This document shows positions 1-9,427 of a DNA stretch of 64,000 nucleotides, piece after piece. Under the pieces are notes generated by a model that saw nothing but the letters and a program-made list of their open reading frames with translations, was not told the DNA's origin and searched no databases. Position 1 is the stretch's first letter, and each line of letters opens with the position of its first letter. The position numbers and the translations under genes are program-made. Source of the DNA: UBA2040 sp041674745 (GTDB lineage Bacteria > Bacteroidota > Bacteroidia > Flavobacteriales_D > Crocinitomicaceae); the NCBI GenBank assembly GCA_041674745.1, contig JBAYVD010000007.1, positions 89,203 through 153,202 of the forward strand, read 5' to 3'.

Positions 1-394
1 TTTTCTCGGTGTTCACGGGAACTTTCGGTGCACTAACCGACGTATTTTTATCCGACAAAATAGGTTTGTGGGATACTACTGCTGGAGAAGTATTATTTTC
101 AATGTTTTCCTTTTCTGAAATCGTTTCTGTTTTATTTTCATTGAATACGTTTGACGTATTTGCAACTTTTGGAGCGGCTGCATCTTCTGTACCAAGGAAA
201 TAAAGAGAAGCGGAGATTCCTACTACGCCAATCACAACGGCAGAAACCTTCCAAATATTGAAAGGATTCTTCGGAGATGCAACGGGCATCGCTAGGTCAA
301 GCCGGGCTTGGAGAGACTCCCAGGCTTTAGGGTTGTAAGGAGCTTCCATTTGTTGGAGAGCTTCTTTGAATTGATTTTCTAGTTTGTGACTCAT
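1..394 (-). CDS. Partial anti-sigma-like single-pass membrane protein (C-terminus beyond window)
   Basis: The reading frame is open from an ATG at 394 to the window edge, giving the first 131 residues. A charged amphipathic N-terminus of about 45 residues contains the segment AWESLQARLD, followed by one membrane segment (about residues 48-68, rich in V, I and G) and then a Ser/Thr/Lys/Asn-rich stretch that continues out of the window. It starts two bases after the stop codon of the ECF sigma factor, so the two are translationally coupled. This order and topology is common for Bacteroidota proteins that follow ECF sigma genes and act as membrane-bound anti-sigma factors or as their targets. 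The anti-sigma role is inferred; no zinc-binding anti-sigma motif is visible in the part present. Confidence 0.7.
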   Translation of the reverse strand, partial: MSHKLENQFKEALQQMEAPYNPKAWESLQARLDLAMPVASPKNPFNIWKVSAVVIGVVGISASLYFLGTEDAAAPKVANTSNVFNENKTETISEKENIENNTSPAVVSHKPILSDKNTSVSAPKVPVNTEK

Positions 395-396
395 TC

Positions 397-1065
397 TTAT
401 TGGTCTATCTTTTCAAATTTTTCTTTCAATATTTTTTGCAAATTCATCTTGGCTTTGGCCAAATTGGATTTTGAGGTTCCCTCCGTAACACCCAACAATT
501 CGCCGATTTCTTTGTGTGTATATTCTTCAATAACATACAAATTAAACACAGCGCGGTAGGCTGGAGTGAGTTGATTGATAGCCTCGAGTGCAATTTCTGC
601 TTTCAAGCTTTTCAATTCAATTTCCTCTTCTTCGACCACAGGATTGACAGAATCCAAAACGAATTCTTCATCTTTATCCTTGCGGATGGGATCTTTTTTC
701 GATTTGCGAATCGCATCGATGGCGGTATTGGCAAAAATTCTGCGCAACCAACCTTCAAAAGAACCTGTGTGATCGTAAGCACCCAATTTTTCAAAGACCT
801 TGATGAACCCAACTTGGAGAATTTCTTGCGCGTCGTCTGGATTTCGGTGATACCGCATGCAAACCGACATCATTTTCCCATAAAAGAGTTTAAACAGTTG
901 CTCCTGAGACTTACGATTGTTCTCAATACAACCCCGAATAATTTCTTTTAATTGATCGCTATTTTCCACATTGTTTTCATTTGAAAGACGGTACTCTTTT
1001 TCTTTGGTTGCCTTCTTAACAATTTTTATTAACCGTTTTATCTTTTCGTCCACATTCGCACACAA
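397..1065 (-). CDS. ECF-type RNA polymerase sigma-70 factor
   Basis: An alternative sigma factor that directs RNA polymerase to a small regulon. Region 2 lies at about residues 50-120 (QLFKLFYGKMMSVCMRY, then DAQEILQVGFIKVFEKL and GWLRRIFANTAIDAIRK), and region 4, a helix-turn-helix, at about residues 165-210 (YTHKEIGELLGVTEGTSKS). The linker is acidic. The longest frame begins with TTG at 1065 and the next in-frame candidate is GTG at 1053; no in-frame ATG lies upstream of region 2, so the exact start is uncertain and the 40-45 residue N-terminal extension may be shorter. It is co-transcribed with the downstream membrane protein (2-base gap) and is divergent from mdh. Confidence 0.9.
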   Translation of the reverse strand: MCANVDEKIKRLIKIVKKATKEKEYRLSNENNVENSDQLKEIIRGCIENNRKSQEQLFKLFYGKMMSVCMRYHRNPDDAQEILQVGFIKVFEKLGAYDHTGSFEGWLRRIFANTAIDAIRKSKKDPIRKDKDEEFVLDSVNPVVEEEEIELKSLKAEIALEAINQLTPAYRAVFNLYVIEEYTHKEIGELLGVTEGTSKSNLAKAKMNLQKILKEKFEKIDQ

Positions 1066-1092
1066 AATAACTCAATTTTCATTCAATATGTT

Positions 1093-1100
1093 TACTTTTG
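1093..1100 (+). promoter_or_regulatory. Bacteroidota -7 element for mdh
   Basis: TACTTTTG matches the phylum-specific TAnnTTTG -7 consensus and lies 40 bases before the mdh ATG. No convincing -33 TTG is seen at the expected distance, only a T-rich stretch near 1076-1080. Confidence 0.55.
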
Positions 1101-1140
1101 CACCGTTAAAAACGAGTTTAATCATACCAAAAAAATTACA

Positions 1141-2079
1141 ATGAAAGTAACAGTAGTTGGTGCGGGTAACGTTGGTGCAACATGCGCAGACGTCTTGGCA
1201 CACAGAGAAATTGCCAACGAAATCGTATTGTTGGACATTAAAGAAGGGTTTGCTGAAGGAAAAGCTTTAGATATTTGGGAGTCTGCGCCGATTGGTTTGT
1301 ACGATTCAAGAACCGTGGGTTCAACAAATGATTATTCTAAAACTGCGAATTCAGAAGTAGTCGTAATTACTTCAGGTTTGCCAAGAAAACCGGGAATGTC
1401 ACGCGATGATTTGATCGCTACCAATGCAGGTATCGTGAAATCGGTTACTGAAAATGTAGTAAAATACTCGCCAAACGCAAAAATCATCATCGTTTCCAAT
1501 CCGTTGGACGTTATGACCTATTGTGCATATTTGTCAGCGAAAGTAGATTCTAAAAATGTATTTGGTATGGCTGGTGTTTTGGATACCGCTCGTTACCGTG
1601 CATTTTTGGCGGAAGAATTGAATGTGTCTCCAAAAGATATCCAAGCAGTTTTGATGGGTGGTCACGGAGATACAATGGTTCCACTTCCACGTTATACGAC
1701 CGTTGGTGGTATTCCAGTTACGGAATTGATCAGCGAAGAAAAATTGAACGAAATTATCGAAAGAACGAAATTTGGTGGTGGCGAAATCGTTAAATTGTTG
1801 GGTACGTCTGCTTGGTATGCTCCAGGTGCTGCTGCCGCTCAAATGGTGGAAGCAATCGTTCGTGACCAAAAACGCATCTTCCCAGTTTGTGCTTGGTTGA
1901 ACGGTGAATACGGAATGAAAGACATCTACTTGGGTGTTCCAGTTATTTTGGGTAAAAACGGAATCGAGAAAATCATCGAATTGGATTTGAACGCAGAAGA
2001 AAAAGCTATGTTGGAAGAATCAGCTGTTGCCGTGAAAGGGGTAATGGATGTTTTGGACAATATGAACGTTGCTGGTTAA
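1141..2079 (+). CDS. mdh: Malate dehydrogenase
   Basis: NAD-dependent oxidation of malate to oxaloacetate in the TCA cycle; cytoplasmic. The 312 residues have the length of the LDH-like malate dehydrogenases found in Bacteroidota. Visible features are the Rossmann glycine motif GAGNVG (7-12), Asp32 at the end of the second strand (NAD rather than NADP preference), substrate arginines in LPRKPGMSR (80-88), Asn120, Arg151 in VLDTAR, and the catalytic Asp148/His175 pair in GGHGDTMVPLPRY. Arg82 in the substrate loop supports malate over lactate specificity. It has its own TAnnTTTG promoter and ends in a long nested palindromic terminator shared with gcvT. Confidence 0.97.
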   Translation: MKVTVVGAGNVGATCADVLAHREIANEIVLLDIKEGFAEGKALDIWESAPIGLYDSRTVGSTNDYSKTANSEVVVITSGLPRKPGMSRDDLIATNAGIVKSVTENVVKYSPNAKIIIVSNPLDVMTYCAYLSAKVDSKNVFGMAGVLDTARYRAFLAEELNVSPKDIQAVLMGGHGDTMVPLPRYTTVGGIPVTELISEEKLNEIIERTKFGGGEIVKLLGTSAWYAPGAAAAQMVEAIVRDQKRIFPVCAWLNGEYGMKDIYLGVPVILGKNGIEKIIELDLNAEEKAMLEESAVAVKGVMDVLDNMNVAG

Positions 2080-2096
2080 GACAATAGACTTGTAGA

Positions 2097-2213
2097 AGTC
2101 AGATATTAGACTCAATCTCACAAGAGGTTGGGTCTTTTTTTTGCTATTAATTTCAGAATATAAAAAAAGACCCAACCAAATAAATGATTGAGTCTTAAGT
2201 CTATAATCTGACT
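2097..2213. terminator. Nested palindromic bidirectional terminator between mdh and gcvT
   Basis: Three pairs of arms are nested around one centre: AGTCAGAT (2097-2104) with ATCTGACT (2206-2213), AGACTCAATC (2108-2117) with GATTGAGTCT (2186-2195), and GGTTGGGTC plus eight T (2126-2142) with seven A plus GACCCAACC (2162-2177). Short stem-loops within it end in T-runs on both strands, so it can stop transcription from both convergent genes. Confidence 0.8.
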
Positions 2214-2217
2214 TATT

Positions 2218-3303
2218 TTAGTCTTTCTTATAAAAAGGCAATTTCACCACTTTCGCTTTCACACCTTTGTCACGGATAGAAATGAAGATTTCAGATTCCA
2301 ATGCAGCATTTTCAACGGTTACGTAGCCTAAACCAATACCGATTTTCATACTTGGCGACATCGTTCCAGAAGTTACATGTCCAATTTTATTTCCAGTAGC
2401 ATCGTGAATTTCGTAATCATGACGAGGAATACCGCGGTCAACCATTTCAAATGCGACCAATTTGCGGGTTACGCCTTCAGCTTTTTGTTTCGCCAAGAAT
2501 TCGGAATCAATAAAGTCTTTCGTGAATTTTGTAATCCATCCCAAACCAGCTTCCAAAGGAGAAGTCGTTTCGTCGATGTCGTTCCCGTACAAACAAAATC
2601 CCATTTCCAAACGCAAAGTATCTCTTGCTGCCAAACCAATTGGTTTGATATCGAAAGAAGCACCTGCCGCCAAAACTTTGGCATAAACATCTTTTACTTC
2701 GCTGTTTTTTACATAAATTTCAAAACCTCCTGAACCCGTATAACCTGTTGCAGAAATAATCGCGTATTCAACACCCGCAAAATCAGCTACTTCAAAATGG
2801 TAATAGTTGATAGCCGCCAAATCAATGCTTGTTAAAGATTGCATCGCTTCTACCGCTTTTGGTCCTTGAATCGCCAACAAAGAATATTCGTCTGACAAAT
2901 TTTTCATTTCAACACCCATCGAGTTGTGCGAAGAAATCCAGTTCCAATCTTTTTCAATGTTGGAAGCATTTACGACCAATAAATATTGTTCTTCTTTGAT
3001 GCGGTAGATGATTAAATCGTCCACAATTCCACCTTTTCCGTTGGGCATGCAAGAATATTGTGCACGTCCAATCGTCAACGTCATGGCATCGTTCGTAGAT
3101 ATTTTCTGAATCAAATCGATGGCCGTTGGTCCGGTTAACAAAAATTCACCCATGTGCGACACGTCAAAAACGCCTACACCGTTCCGTACGGTTTCGTGTT
3201 CTGCGTTTACGCCTTCAAATTGCACCGGCATTTCGTAACCTGTGAAGGGAACCATTTTCCCACCCATTGCTACATGTTCATCGTTCAATGTTAGTTTTTT
3301 CAT
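2218..3303 (-). CDS. gcvT: Glycine cleavage system aminomethyltransferase (T protein)
   Basis: Transfers the methylene group from the aminomethyl-lipoyl H protein to tetrahydrofolate, releasing ammonia. The 361 residues match the usual length of GcvT. Family landmarks are the early VGVFDVSHMGE (about 42-52), NGKGGIVDDLIIYR with the folate-contacting aspartate (about 87-100), GYTGSGGFEIY and the C-terminal GIGLGYV. The frame can be extended to a TTG at 3345, but the ATG at 3303 begins MKKLTLNDEH, as usual for the family, and is preferred. The gene lies 54 bases downstream of an FAD amine oxidoreductase on the same strand, probably in one transcript. The H and P proteins are not in this window. 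Confidence 0.96.
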   Translation of the reverse strand: MKKLTLNDEHVAMGGKMVPFTGYEMPVQFEGVNAEHETVRNGVGVFDVSHMGEFLLTGPTAIDLIQKISTNDAMTLTIGRAQYSCMPNGKGGIVDDLIIYRIKEEQYLLVVNASNIEKDWNWISSHNSMGVEMKNLSDEYSLLAIQGPKAVEAMQSLTSIDLAAINYYHFEVADFAGVEYAIISATGYTGSGGFEIYVKNSEVKDVYAKVLAAGASFDIKPIGLAARDTLRLEMGFCLYGNDIDETTSPLEAGLGWITKFTKDFIDSEFLAKQKAEGVTRKLVAFEMVDRGIPRHDYEIHDATGNKIGHVTSGTMSPSMKIGIGLGYVTVENAALESEIFISIRDKGVKAKVVKLPFYKKD

Positions 3304-3357
3304 CGATTTTTTTTCGGTAAAATTAGTGATATCACTCGAATACAAAAGGAAAAAGCC

Positions 3358-4494
3358 TTAAGAATGCATTTCTGCCAATTCTTGGCCCACCAAAGTACCA
3401 ATTGCAACGCCCATTCCGCCCATACGAATACCGACAGTAACATTGGGATGAAGGCGCTGAATAATTGGAGATTTGTCCCTGCCAACTCCCATAATCCCAG
3501 CCCATCGGCGGTCGATTTGGAACGGCGTATTGGGCAAAACCACCGTTTTCAATAATTGCTCGATGGATTGTTGAATATCTTCTGTAGTTTGAAGGATGGA
3601 AGTATTTTCTTGTTCGAAATTTTGATTGCGTCCGCCTCCAATCAAAATCCGGTTGTCAATATTTCGGAAATAATAATAGCCTTCGTCGAAATGGAAAGTT
3701 CCTTTTATTATTAGATTTTCAATCGGTTGGGTGATCAGAACTTGTGCTCGAGCAGGTTCCACATCCAAATGGGGTAAAATTGGTTTCGAAAAGCCGTTGG
3801 TGCAAATAATCAAATTTGTGCAACGAATTTCTCCGATGGAACTTTGGATTCGTACGTTGTGCGTTTCAGATTCAAAGGATTGCATTTCAATTCCTCTGAG
3901 TATTAAAATATCCTTCTCTGCCATTTTTTGGTTCATGGCGAGATTTAGTTTCGCTGTGTCCAATTGTCCTTCCAAACGATTGTGAAAGGCTGAATAAATC
4001 TTCTGAAAACCGAATCGATGCAAACTTTTCGCATCTTCAAAATATACCAGCGTTTCTCCTGAAATGGTCTTTAATTCTCGATTCAATTCGTTAAGATGGG
4101 TGCGAATTTCGGCTGTTTTGGATTTTGAGTCGATCAAATCCCATGAACCGTGTGTTTGCAAATCGATAGCTTCCGCTCCCAGCCACGATTCCAACGCTTT
4201 GAGTCCGAGGTATCTTTTTTCTACGGTCGTCCATACTTGTGAAGATTTCATGGTTCGTAAATCACTTAAAATCTCCGAGGGAGAACCAAAGCACGCAAAA
4301 CCAGCATTTTTAGAACTGGCCGCATAGGGAAGTGGGCCTTTGTCGAGAACAATGACCTTTGAATTCGGGTGTTTTTCTTTGAGATGATAAGCGGCACTCA
4401 AACCAACAATTCCGGCACCTACCACCAAAAAATCGATTGAATCAAAGAGCATTTTGTACTCCCAGTAACTTATGTCGTTTTCTGATAGGTTCAT
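3358..4494 (-). CDS. FAD-dependent oxidoreductase of the DAO (glycine/D-amino acid oxidase) family
   Basis: The 378-residue flavoprotein has an N-terminal FAD-binding Rossmann motif GAGIVG (26-31), an acidic residue at the end of the second strand (VIVLDKG), the DAO-type SSKNAGFACFG segment and the C-terminal WAGIMGVGRDKSPII and GGMGVAIGTLVGQELAE motif that closes around the flavin. Family members oxidise secondary or primary amines such as sarcosine, glycine or D-amino acids. Being just upstream of gcvT suggests a substrate linked to glycine or one-carbon metabolism, but the substrate cannot be read from sequence. An internal ATG (residue 15) directly before the Rossmann fold is an alternative start. 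No signal peptide is present, so it is cytoplasmic or membrane-associated. Confidence 0.85.
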   Translation of the reverse strand: MNLSENDISYWEYKMLFDSIDFLVVGAGIVGLSAAYHLKEKHPNSKVIVLDKGPLPYAASSKNAGFACFGSPSEILSDLRTMKSSQVWTTVEKRYLGLKALESWLGAEAIDLQTHGSWDLIDSKSKTAEIRTHLNELNRELKTISGETLVYFEDAKSLHRFGFQKIYSAFHNRLEGQLDTAKLNLAMNQKMAEKDILILRGIEMQSFESETHNVRIQSSIGEIRCTNLIICTNGFSKPILPHLDVEPARAQVLITQPIENLIIKGTFHFDEGYYYFRNIDNRILIGGGRNQNFEQENTSILQTTEDIQQSIEQLLKTVVLPNTPFQIDRRWAGIMGVGRDKSPIIQRLHPNVTVGIRMGGMGVAIGTLVGQELAEMHS

Positions 4495-4603
4495 GCGGTG
4501 AAAGTATTGAACATTTTTGCGATATTTGTCTATTCAAAAAAAATGGAATAAAAATTGAACGTTTTCCGTACCAGATTGTACAGTGAGATGTTATAACAAA
4601 AAT

Positions 4604-7600
4604 ATGAGGAATTATTTATTTATTCTCTTCGTCTTTGTGTCAACTTTTTTGTCGGCACAAGAAAAGAACGTAGAATACTTTTTCGCAGGCCAAATTACCA
4701 ACTACGAAACGGGTAAAAAGGAAGGAAGTGTTACGGTTACGCTTGTTTCTGGAGGTCGAACGATTTCAACAACCATGTCTGCGACCAATGGTAAATACAC
4801 GTTGACTGCCAACATGCCGGCTAAATCCAATTTTCAAGTCATTTTTTCCAAGTCTGGATTTGTCAGCAAACGGGTGGAGTGCAACTTCAAATTGATGAAT
4901 ACCGATCGATTAAAAGAAGGGGAAAGGGTAACACCTCTGCAAGATTTGAGTTTGGAATTGTTCACAGTAAAACCAAATGTTGATTTTTCATTTTTAGAAA
5001 AGGAACCCGTGGCAACCTTTGGATTGGACAAGGACAATATTGTGCCGACACTCGATATTGCAGCCTCTCAGCGGATCAAACAAAAAATTGAAGGTTTGTT
5101 GGTGAATCCAACTCCTGTGACAGAGAACAAGGACGCCAATTACAATGCGGCGATTAAATCGGGTGACAATTTATTCAACCAGAAGAAATACGAAGAAGCA
5201 TTGCATCAATACGAGGCTGCGGCTGGCATTAAGCCAAAAGAATTCTACCCACAGAAAAAAATTGCAGAGATTGATGCTTTGTTGAAAGCACAAAAAGATG
5301 AAAAAGCGGCTGTGAGCGAAGTAGATAATCAGTACAACAATCTGATCAAAGCGGCCGATAATTTCCGCGATAACAAACAATATCCAGAGGCGATTGCCAA
5401 ATACAATTCTGCTTTACGGGTGAAATATGAGCAATATCCGAAAGACGAAGTCAAAAAAATCGAAGATCTTTTAGCGGAATCCAAAAAAGCTGAACGCGAG
5501 GATAAAAGTTACCAAGAAGCCATCGCTGCAGCAGACGTTGCCTTGAATGCGAAGAATTACAAAGTAGCAGAAGAACGTTACACTGAAGCATTAACGATTA
5601 AAAAAGACGAAAAATATCCGAAAGACCAATTGGTCATTGTTGCGGCGGAATTGAAGAAAATTGCTGAAATTGAAGCAACTCAAAAAAAGTATGATGCAAC
5701 AATAGAAGCGGCCAATCAGTTGTTTGCCCAGGCAAAATACGAGGAAGCCAAAGCAAAATACCAAGAAGCCACCTTAGTGCTTCCGAAAGAAACGCTTCCG
5801 AAGGAAAAAATCAAAGCCTGTGATGAATTGATTGCCAAAAATGCTTTGGCGGCGAAAAATGAGGCAGAAGTCAACCGTCTATTTGAAGAAGGTCAAAAAT
5901 TGATGGACGAAAAATCCTTTACGGCAGCGAAAGGCAAATTCACACAGATTTTAACGATTGATCCGAAGAAAGCCACAGCGCAAGCGAAAATCGATGAAAT
6001 TGATCGCATGATCAAAGCAGAGGAAGATAAGAAATTGGCAGATATTGAGGCCAACCAGAAGAAATATGACGCCACAATGGAAGCGGCGAACCAATTGTTC
6101 ACCCAGTCGAAATTTGAGGAAGCTAAAAGCAAATACCAAGAAGCTTCCTTGATTCTTCCGAAAGAAACGCTTCCAAAAGAAAAAATCAAATCTTGCGAGG
6201 AGCAAATTGCAAAAAATGCATTGGCTTCCAAAATGGAAAACGATATGAATCGCCTTTTTGAGGAAGGTCAGCAATTGATTGATCAAAAATCGTATTTGGC
6301 TGCAAAAGGGAAATACAACGAGATTTTAAAAATCGATCCAAAGAAAACGCTTGCTCTCGTTAAAATCGATGACATTGATCGAATGATCAAGGCAGAAGCC
6401 GATGCGAAAAATGCGGATAAAATTTTCAATGGATATGTTGCCGAAGGTGATTTGGCTATCAAGGAGGAACGATTCGACGACGCGAAAATGAAATACGGTG
6501 CGGCTTTGCAAATGCGCGAAGACACCGTCTTGAGAGATAAATACAACGCTTTGTTAGCCAAAATTGCCAACAAACAAGCAACTCAACTGGTCGATGCGAA
6601 ATTCGATGAGAACATGAAGGCAGCGAAAGTTTTGTTGGATGCTGAAAAATATGAAGAAGCAAGACGAGCGTACCAAGCTTGTGCGAATCTAGATGATACG
6701 AAGCCTGAACCAAAATTGAGATTGGCTGAGATTGATGCGAAATTGGCGAAAATTGCAGAATCCGATAAGCTGTACCGCAGTTACATCGACAAAGGGGATG
6801 AGTTGGTAAAAGCTGAAAAATATATCGCAGCCATTCAAGAATACAACAAAGCCATTTTGATGCGTTCGTACGAAAAGGAGCCGAAAGAAAAAGCGGACGA
6901 AGCAGAAAGATTGGAACGAGCAAAAGGCGACGATGCCAACGCGCAATTTGAAAAAATTATTGCCTCTTCCAAAGCGCACATCGAAGAAAGAGATTTTGAT
7001 AAAGCGACTGAATTGTTGAACCGGGCTATTGCCTTGCGAGCACCAGAACGGAAGAGCGACAAACGTCCAGAAGAACTTTTGGCGGAAATCGAACGATTGA
7101 AACGAATTGATGTGGCTTACGCAGAGAAAATGGCGTCTGCGGAGAAAATAGCAGAAGAGAAGAAATTCGATCAAGCCATTGCTAAGTTTGAAGAAGCGGC
7201 AAAAATTAAGCCGACAGAAACGCTTCCTGCTAAACGGATTGAGGAATTGAAAAAGCAACAAAGCGAATTGCTTGGAATGGCTGAAAGAGAAAACCTTTTC
7301 AAAGAAAATTATCGAAAAGGTGTGGCCGCAAAAGCAGCTAAAACATACGAATTGGCCTTAACGGATTTCAAAAAAGCCCTGACGTACAAAACAGATGATC
7401 AAGCCACAAAAGATCAAATTGCTGAAATTCAGCAGATTCTGGATGACCAGAGAAATTTGCAAAACAACGACAAAGCAAGAAGAGAAAAATTAACAGCCAT
7501 GATCAAAGCGGCAGATGCTTTGTTTGACATAGGTGATTGGTCAGAAGCAAAAATGAGTTATTTAGCCATCTTGGATTTTGATAAAGACCAAGCGCATGCC

Positions 7601-9427
7601 AGTTCTCGCGTTGCCGAATGTGATTTGAAATTGAGAGCAGAAATGAGCAAAGCGGCCAATGACGAATACAATGAATTGATTGCATCGGCCGACAATAAAT
7701 TTGAACAAAAAGATTTTCAACGTTCCAAAGAGCTGTTTACCAGCGCGAATGAAAAAAGACCGAGTGATCCATATCCAAAAAAACGATTGCAAGAGATTGA
7801 ATTGTTGATGCATCCTTTGGTGGTGCAATCTTCCGCCTTGGAACCTTTGGGTGATGTGTATGAAGGAAACAATGCGCAAGCAACCTTGGCACAAGCGGAT
7901 ATTGACCGTGCCAATGGTAAATACCAGGGTTTTACAGAGGCGGTCAATAATTCGGTCGTTAAAACGGACGAAGAGAAAATTGCCGAGTCGCTAGAGAACT
8001 ACGGAACAAAAGATGCCATTGAAAAAGCAAAAAGTAGAGCAGATCAAGAAAGTCAATTGGCTCAAGAAAAGCTGTCACGACAAAATGAAGGCCTAAAGAA
8101 AATAGAGAGTTTGCAAGTGGATTACGATGCGCAAAATGTGGCATTCGAACAAGGTGACAATTACAAATCGCAATCAATCATTGATGGTTCGAAAATAAAA
8201 GTAGCCGAACTGGAGACGATTCAGCAAAAAGAATATGCCTCGAACGCAGAGAAAATGGTGAATAACGTGGCTCGAATCAATTCACTAAAGGACAATCAAT
8301 CTCTCGATTACAAAAAGGACAATATTGAATCGGGGCAAGAATTAACGAAAATGTCGATAGCTGCACAAAATTCAATGAACGATGATAATGAGCGGCGTGC
8401 AACAGAGATTTTAATCAAGGAAGGTCATACGAGTGCACTTCAAAGCAATGCGGTTATTCTAGACGAACAGAAAACTAAAATTCAAGGTACCGCAGATGGT
8501 ATCCGTTCTATCGTGAAAGCGGAAGTGGCGAAAACGTTGGAAGAAGCCAATCGTCAAGTGGTCAACAACAATGATTTGAATGTGATCGAAAGCAAAATGT
8601 TAGATGAAGCGCGCATGGCCTACAACCATGAGATGGAAATATACTTGGTAACGAAAGACCAAATAAATAATCAAGAGAAAGTGTCGGTTCGAAAAGCCAA
8701 AGAGGCCAACGATAAAACGGATGACAACAATCACAAACTGTACGAACTTTCGAAAAGAATCGATTACCAATCAGACACCAAAAGTGCTACGGACGATGCG
8801 AAAAATTTGATGAGCCAAGCAGATTTGGATGCCATTCAAAAAAGTAACCAGATTAGTTCAACCGAAAGCGCACAACAAGAGAATGACAATATTCTGGCCA
8901 TTGATGCGAAGAGAGATGCGGTAAACGCTAAGAATTTGTCAAAAAGCGAAAAAGAAAATGGCAAAAACTTGAAAACTCGTTCCGACATTGAAACCTTGAC
9001 ATCTGAAAACGCGGACGCTTCTACTCGGAGTATCGAAAAACAATTGAAAAATCAGAAAATGGTGAGTGAAATGAAAACGATCACCACGAACCAAGCTGAA
9101 AGCAGTGCTGATCGAGCGCAAGAAAATCAGCAAGCTTTGACTGATAAAATCAACCAAGTAAATACCGCACCGAACGTAGAAAAATCGAAAAACACCTTGG
9201 GGGAAGATTTCCCGGAAGGTGTAACGGAAGAGAAATTTTCGATTAACGGATCGGATGGAAAAATCAAAACCATTCTTACGAGACGAGTGGTGGTAATAGA
9301 TGGACACGGCGAAGTGTATGTTCGCACACAAACAAATGGAGTTTCAACGTACAAAAAGAATGATCAACCCATCAATGAATACACTTGGCAGAAAGAAACA
9401 CAGAATAGTTCTTTGGTTCGTCATTAG
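4604..9427 (+). CDS. Giant exported TPR-like repeat protein with C-terminal coiled-coil region
   Basis: A 1607-residue protein with a clear signal peptide (MRNYLFILFVFVSTFLSAQ). Residues about 25-100 look like a carboxypeptidase-regulatory-like beta domain (TNYETGKKEGSVTVTLVSGG). Residues about 160-1080 are a run of TPR-like units of roughly 65 residues with the pattern (K/R)YEEAxxxYxxAxxIKPxExxPKxxIxxI. Residues about 1100-1530 are Gln/Asn/Lys-rich and predicted helical or coiled-coil, and a small conserved-looking domain ends the protein. The frame extends to a GTG at 4583, but the ATG at 4604 starts the signal peptide. The 3' end overlaps the next gene by 53 bases. Probably periplasmic or outer-membrane-associated; function unknown. 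Scaffold or cell-envelope roles are typical of such repeats, but this is only inference. Confidence 0.85.
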   Translation: MRNYLFILFVFVSTFLSAQEKNVEYFFAGQITNYETGKKEGSVTVTLVSGGRTISTTMSATNGKYTLTANMPAKSNFQVIFSKSGFVSKRVECNFKLMNTDRLKEGERVTPLQDLSLELFTVKPNVDFSFLEKEPVATFGLDKDNIVPTLDIAASQRIKQKIEGLLVNPTPVTENKDANYNAAIKSGDNLFNQKKYEEALHQYEAAAGIKPKEFYPQKKIAEIDALLKAQKDEKAAVSEVDNQYNNLIKAADNFRDNKQYPEAIAKYNSALRVKYEQYPKDEVKKIEDLLAESKKAEREDKSYQEAIAAADVALNAKNYKVAEERYTEALTIKKDEKYPKDQLVIVAAELKKIAEIEATQKKYDATIEAANQLFAQAKYEEAKAKYQEATLVLPKETLPKEKIKACDELIAKNALAAKNEAEVNRLFEEGQKLMDEKSFTAAKGKFTQILTIDPKKATAQAKIDEIDRMIKAEEDKKLADIEANQKKYDATMEAANQLFTQSKFEEAKSKYQEASLILPKETLPKEKIKSCEEQIAKNALASKMENDMNRLFEEGQQLIDQKSYLAAKGKYNEILKIDPKKTLALVKIDDIDRMIKAEADAKNADKIFNGYVAEGDLAIKEERFDDAKMKYGAALQMREDTVLRDKYNALLAKIANKQATQLVDAKFDENMKAAKVLLDAEKYEEARRAYQACANLDDTKPEPKLRLAEIDAKLAKIAESDKLYRSYIDKGDELVKAEKYIAAIQEYNKAILMRSYEKEPKEKADEAERLERAKGDDANAQFEKIIASSKAHIEERDFDKATELLNRAIALRAPERKSDKRPEELLAEIERLKRIDVAYAEKMASAEKIAEEKKFDQAIAKFEEAAKIKPTETLPAKRIEELKKQQSELLGMAERENLFKENYRKGVAAKAAKTYELALTDFKKALTYKTDDQATKDQIAEIQQILDDQRNLQNNDKARREKLTAMIKAADALFDIGDWSEAKMSYLAILDFDKDQAHASSRVAECDLKLRAEMSKAANDEYNELIASADNKFEQKDFQRSKELFTSANEKRPSDPYPKKRLQEIELLMHPLVVQSSALEPLGDVYEGNNAQATLAQADIDRANGKYQGFTEAVNNSVVKTDEEKIAESLENYGTKDAIEKAKSRADQESQLAQEKLSRQNEGLKKIESLQVDYDAQNVAFEQGDNYKSQSIIDGSKIKVAELETIQQKEYASNAEKMVNNVARINSLKDNQSLDYKKDNIESGQELTKMSIAAQNSMNDDNERRATEILIKEGHTSALQSNAVILDEQKTKIQGTADGIRSIVKAEVAKTLEEANRQVVNNNDLNVIESKMLDEARMAYNHEMEIYLVTKDQINNQEKVSVRKAKEANDKTDDNNHKLYELSKRIDYQSDTKSATDDAKNLMSQADLDAIQKSNQISSTESAQQENDNILAIDAKRDAVNAKNLSKSEKENGKNLKTRSDIETLTSENADASTRSIEKQLKNQKMVSEMKTITTNQAESSADRAQENQQALTDKINQVNTAPNVEKSKNTLGEDFPEGVTEEKFSINGSDGKIKTILTRRVVVIDGHGEVYVRTQTNGVSTYKKNDQPINEYTWQKETQNSSLVRH
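5681..6430 (+). repeat. Intragenic tandem duplication of a 375-base (125-residue) unit
   Basis: Within the giant repeat protein, the segment beginning QKKYDATIEAANQLF (5681-6055) is followed directly by a second copy beginning QKKYDATMEAANQLF (6056 to about 6430). Both carry PKETLPKEKIK, IAKNALA, NRLFEEGQ and IDRMIKAE in the same order. Each unit spans two TPR-like modules. The copies have diverged at many synonymous sites, so the duplication is not very recent. Confidence 0.8.

Noticed and set aside
2218..3345. Upstream TTG start (3345) for gcvT
   Set aside because: Adds 14 residues not found in the family; the ATG at 3303 begins the conserved N-terminus.
6689..7261. 190-codon minus-strand frame inside the giant repeat gene
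   Set aside because: Antisense shadow of a repetitive coding region; rich in Phe/Arg/Leu with no protein-like pattern and no ribosome site.
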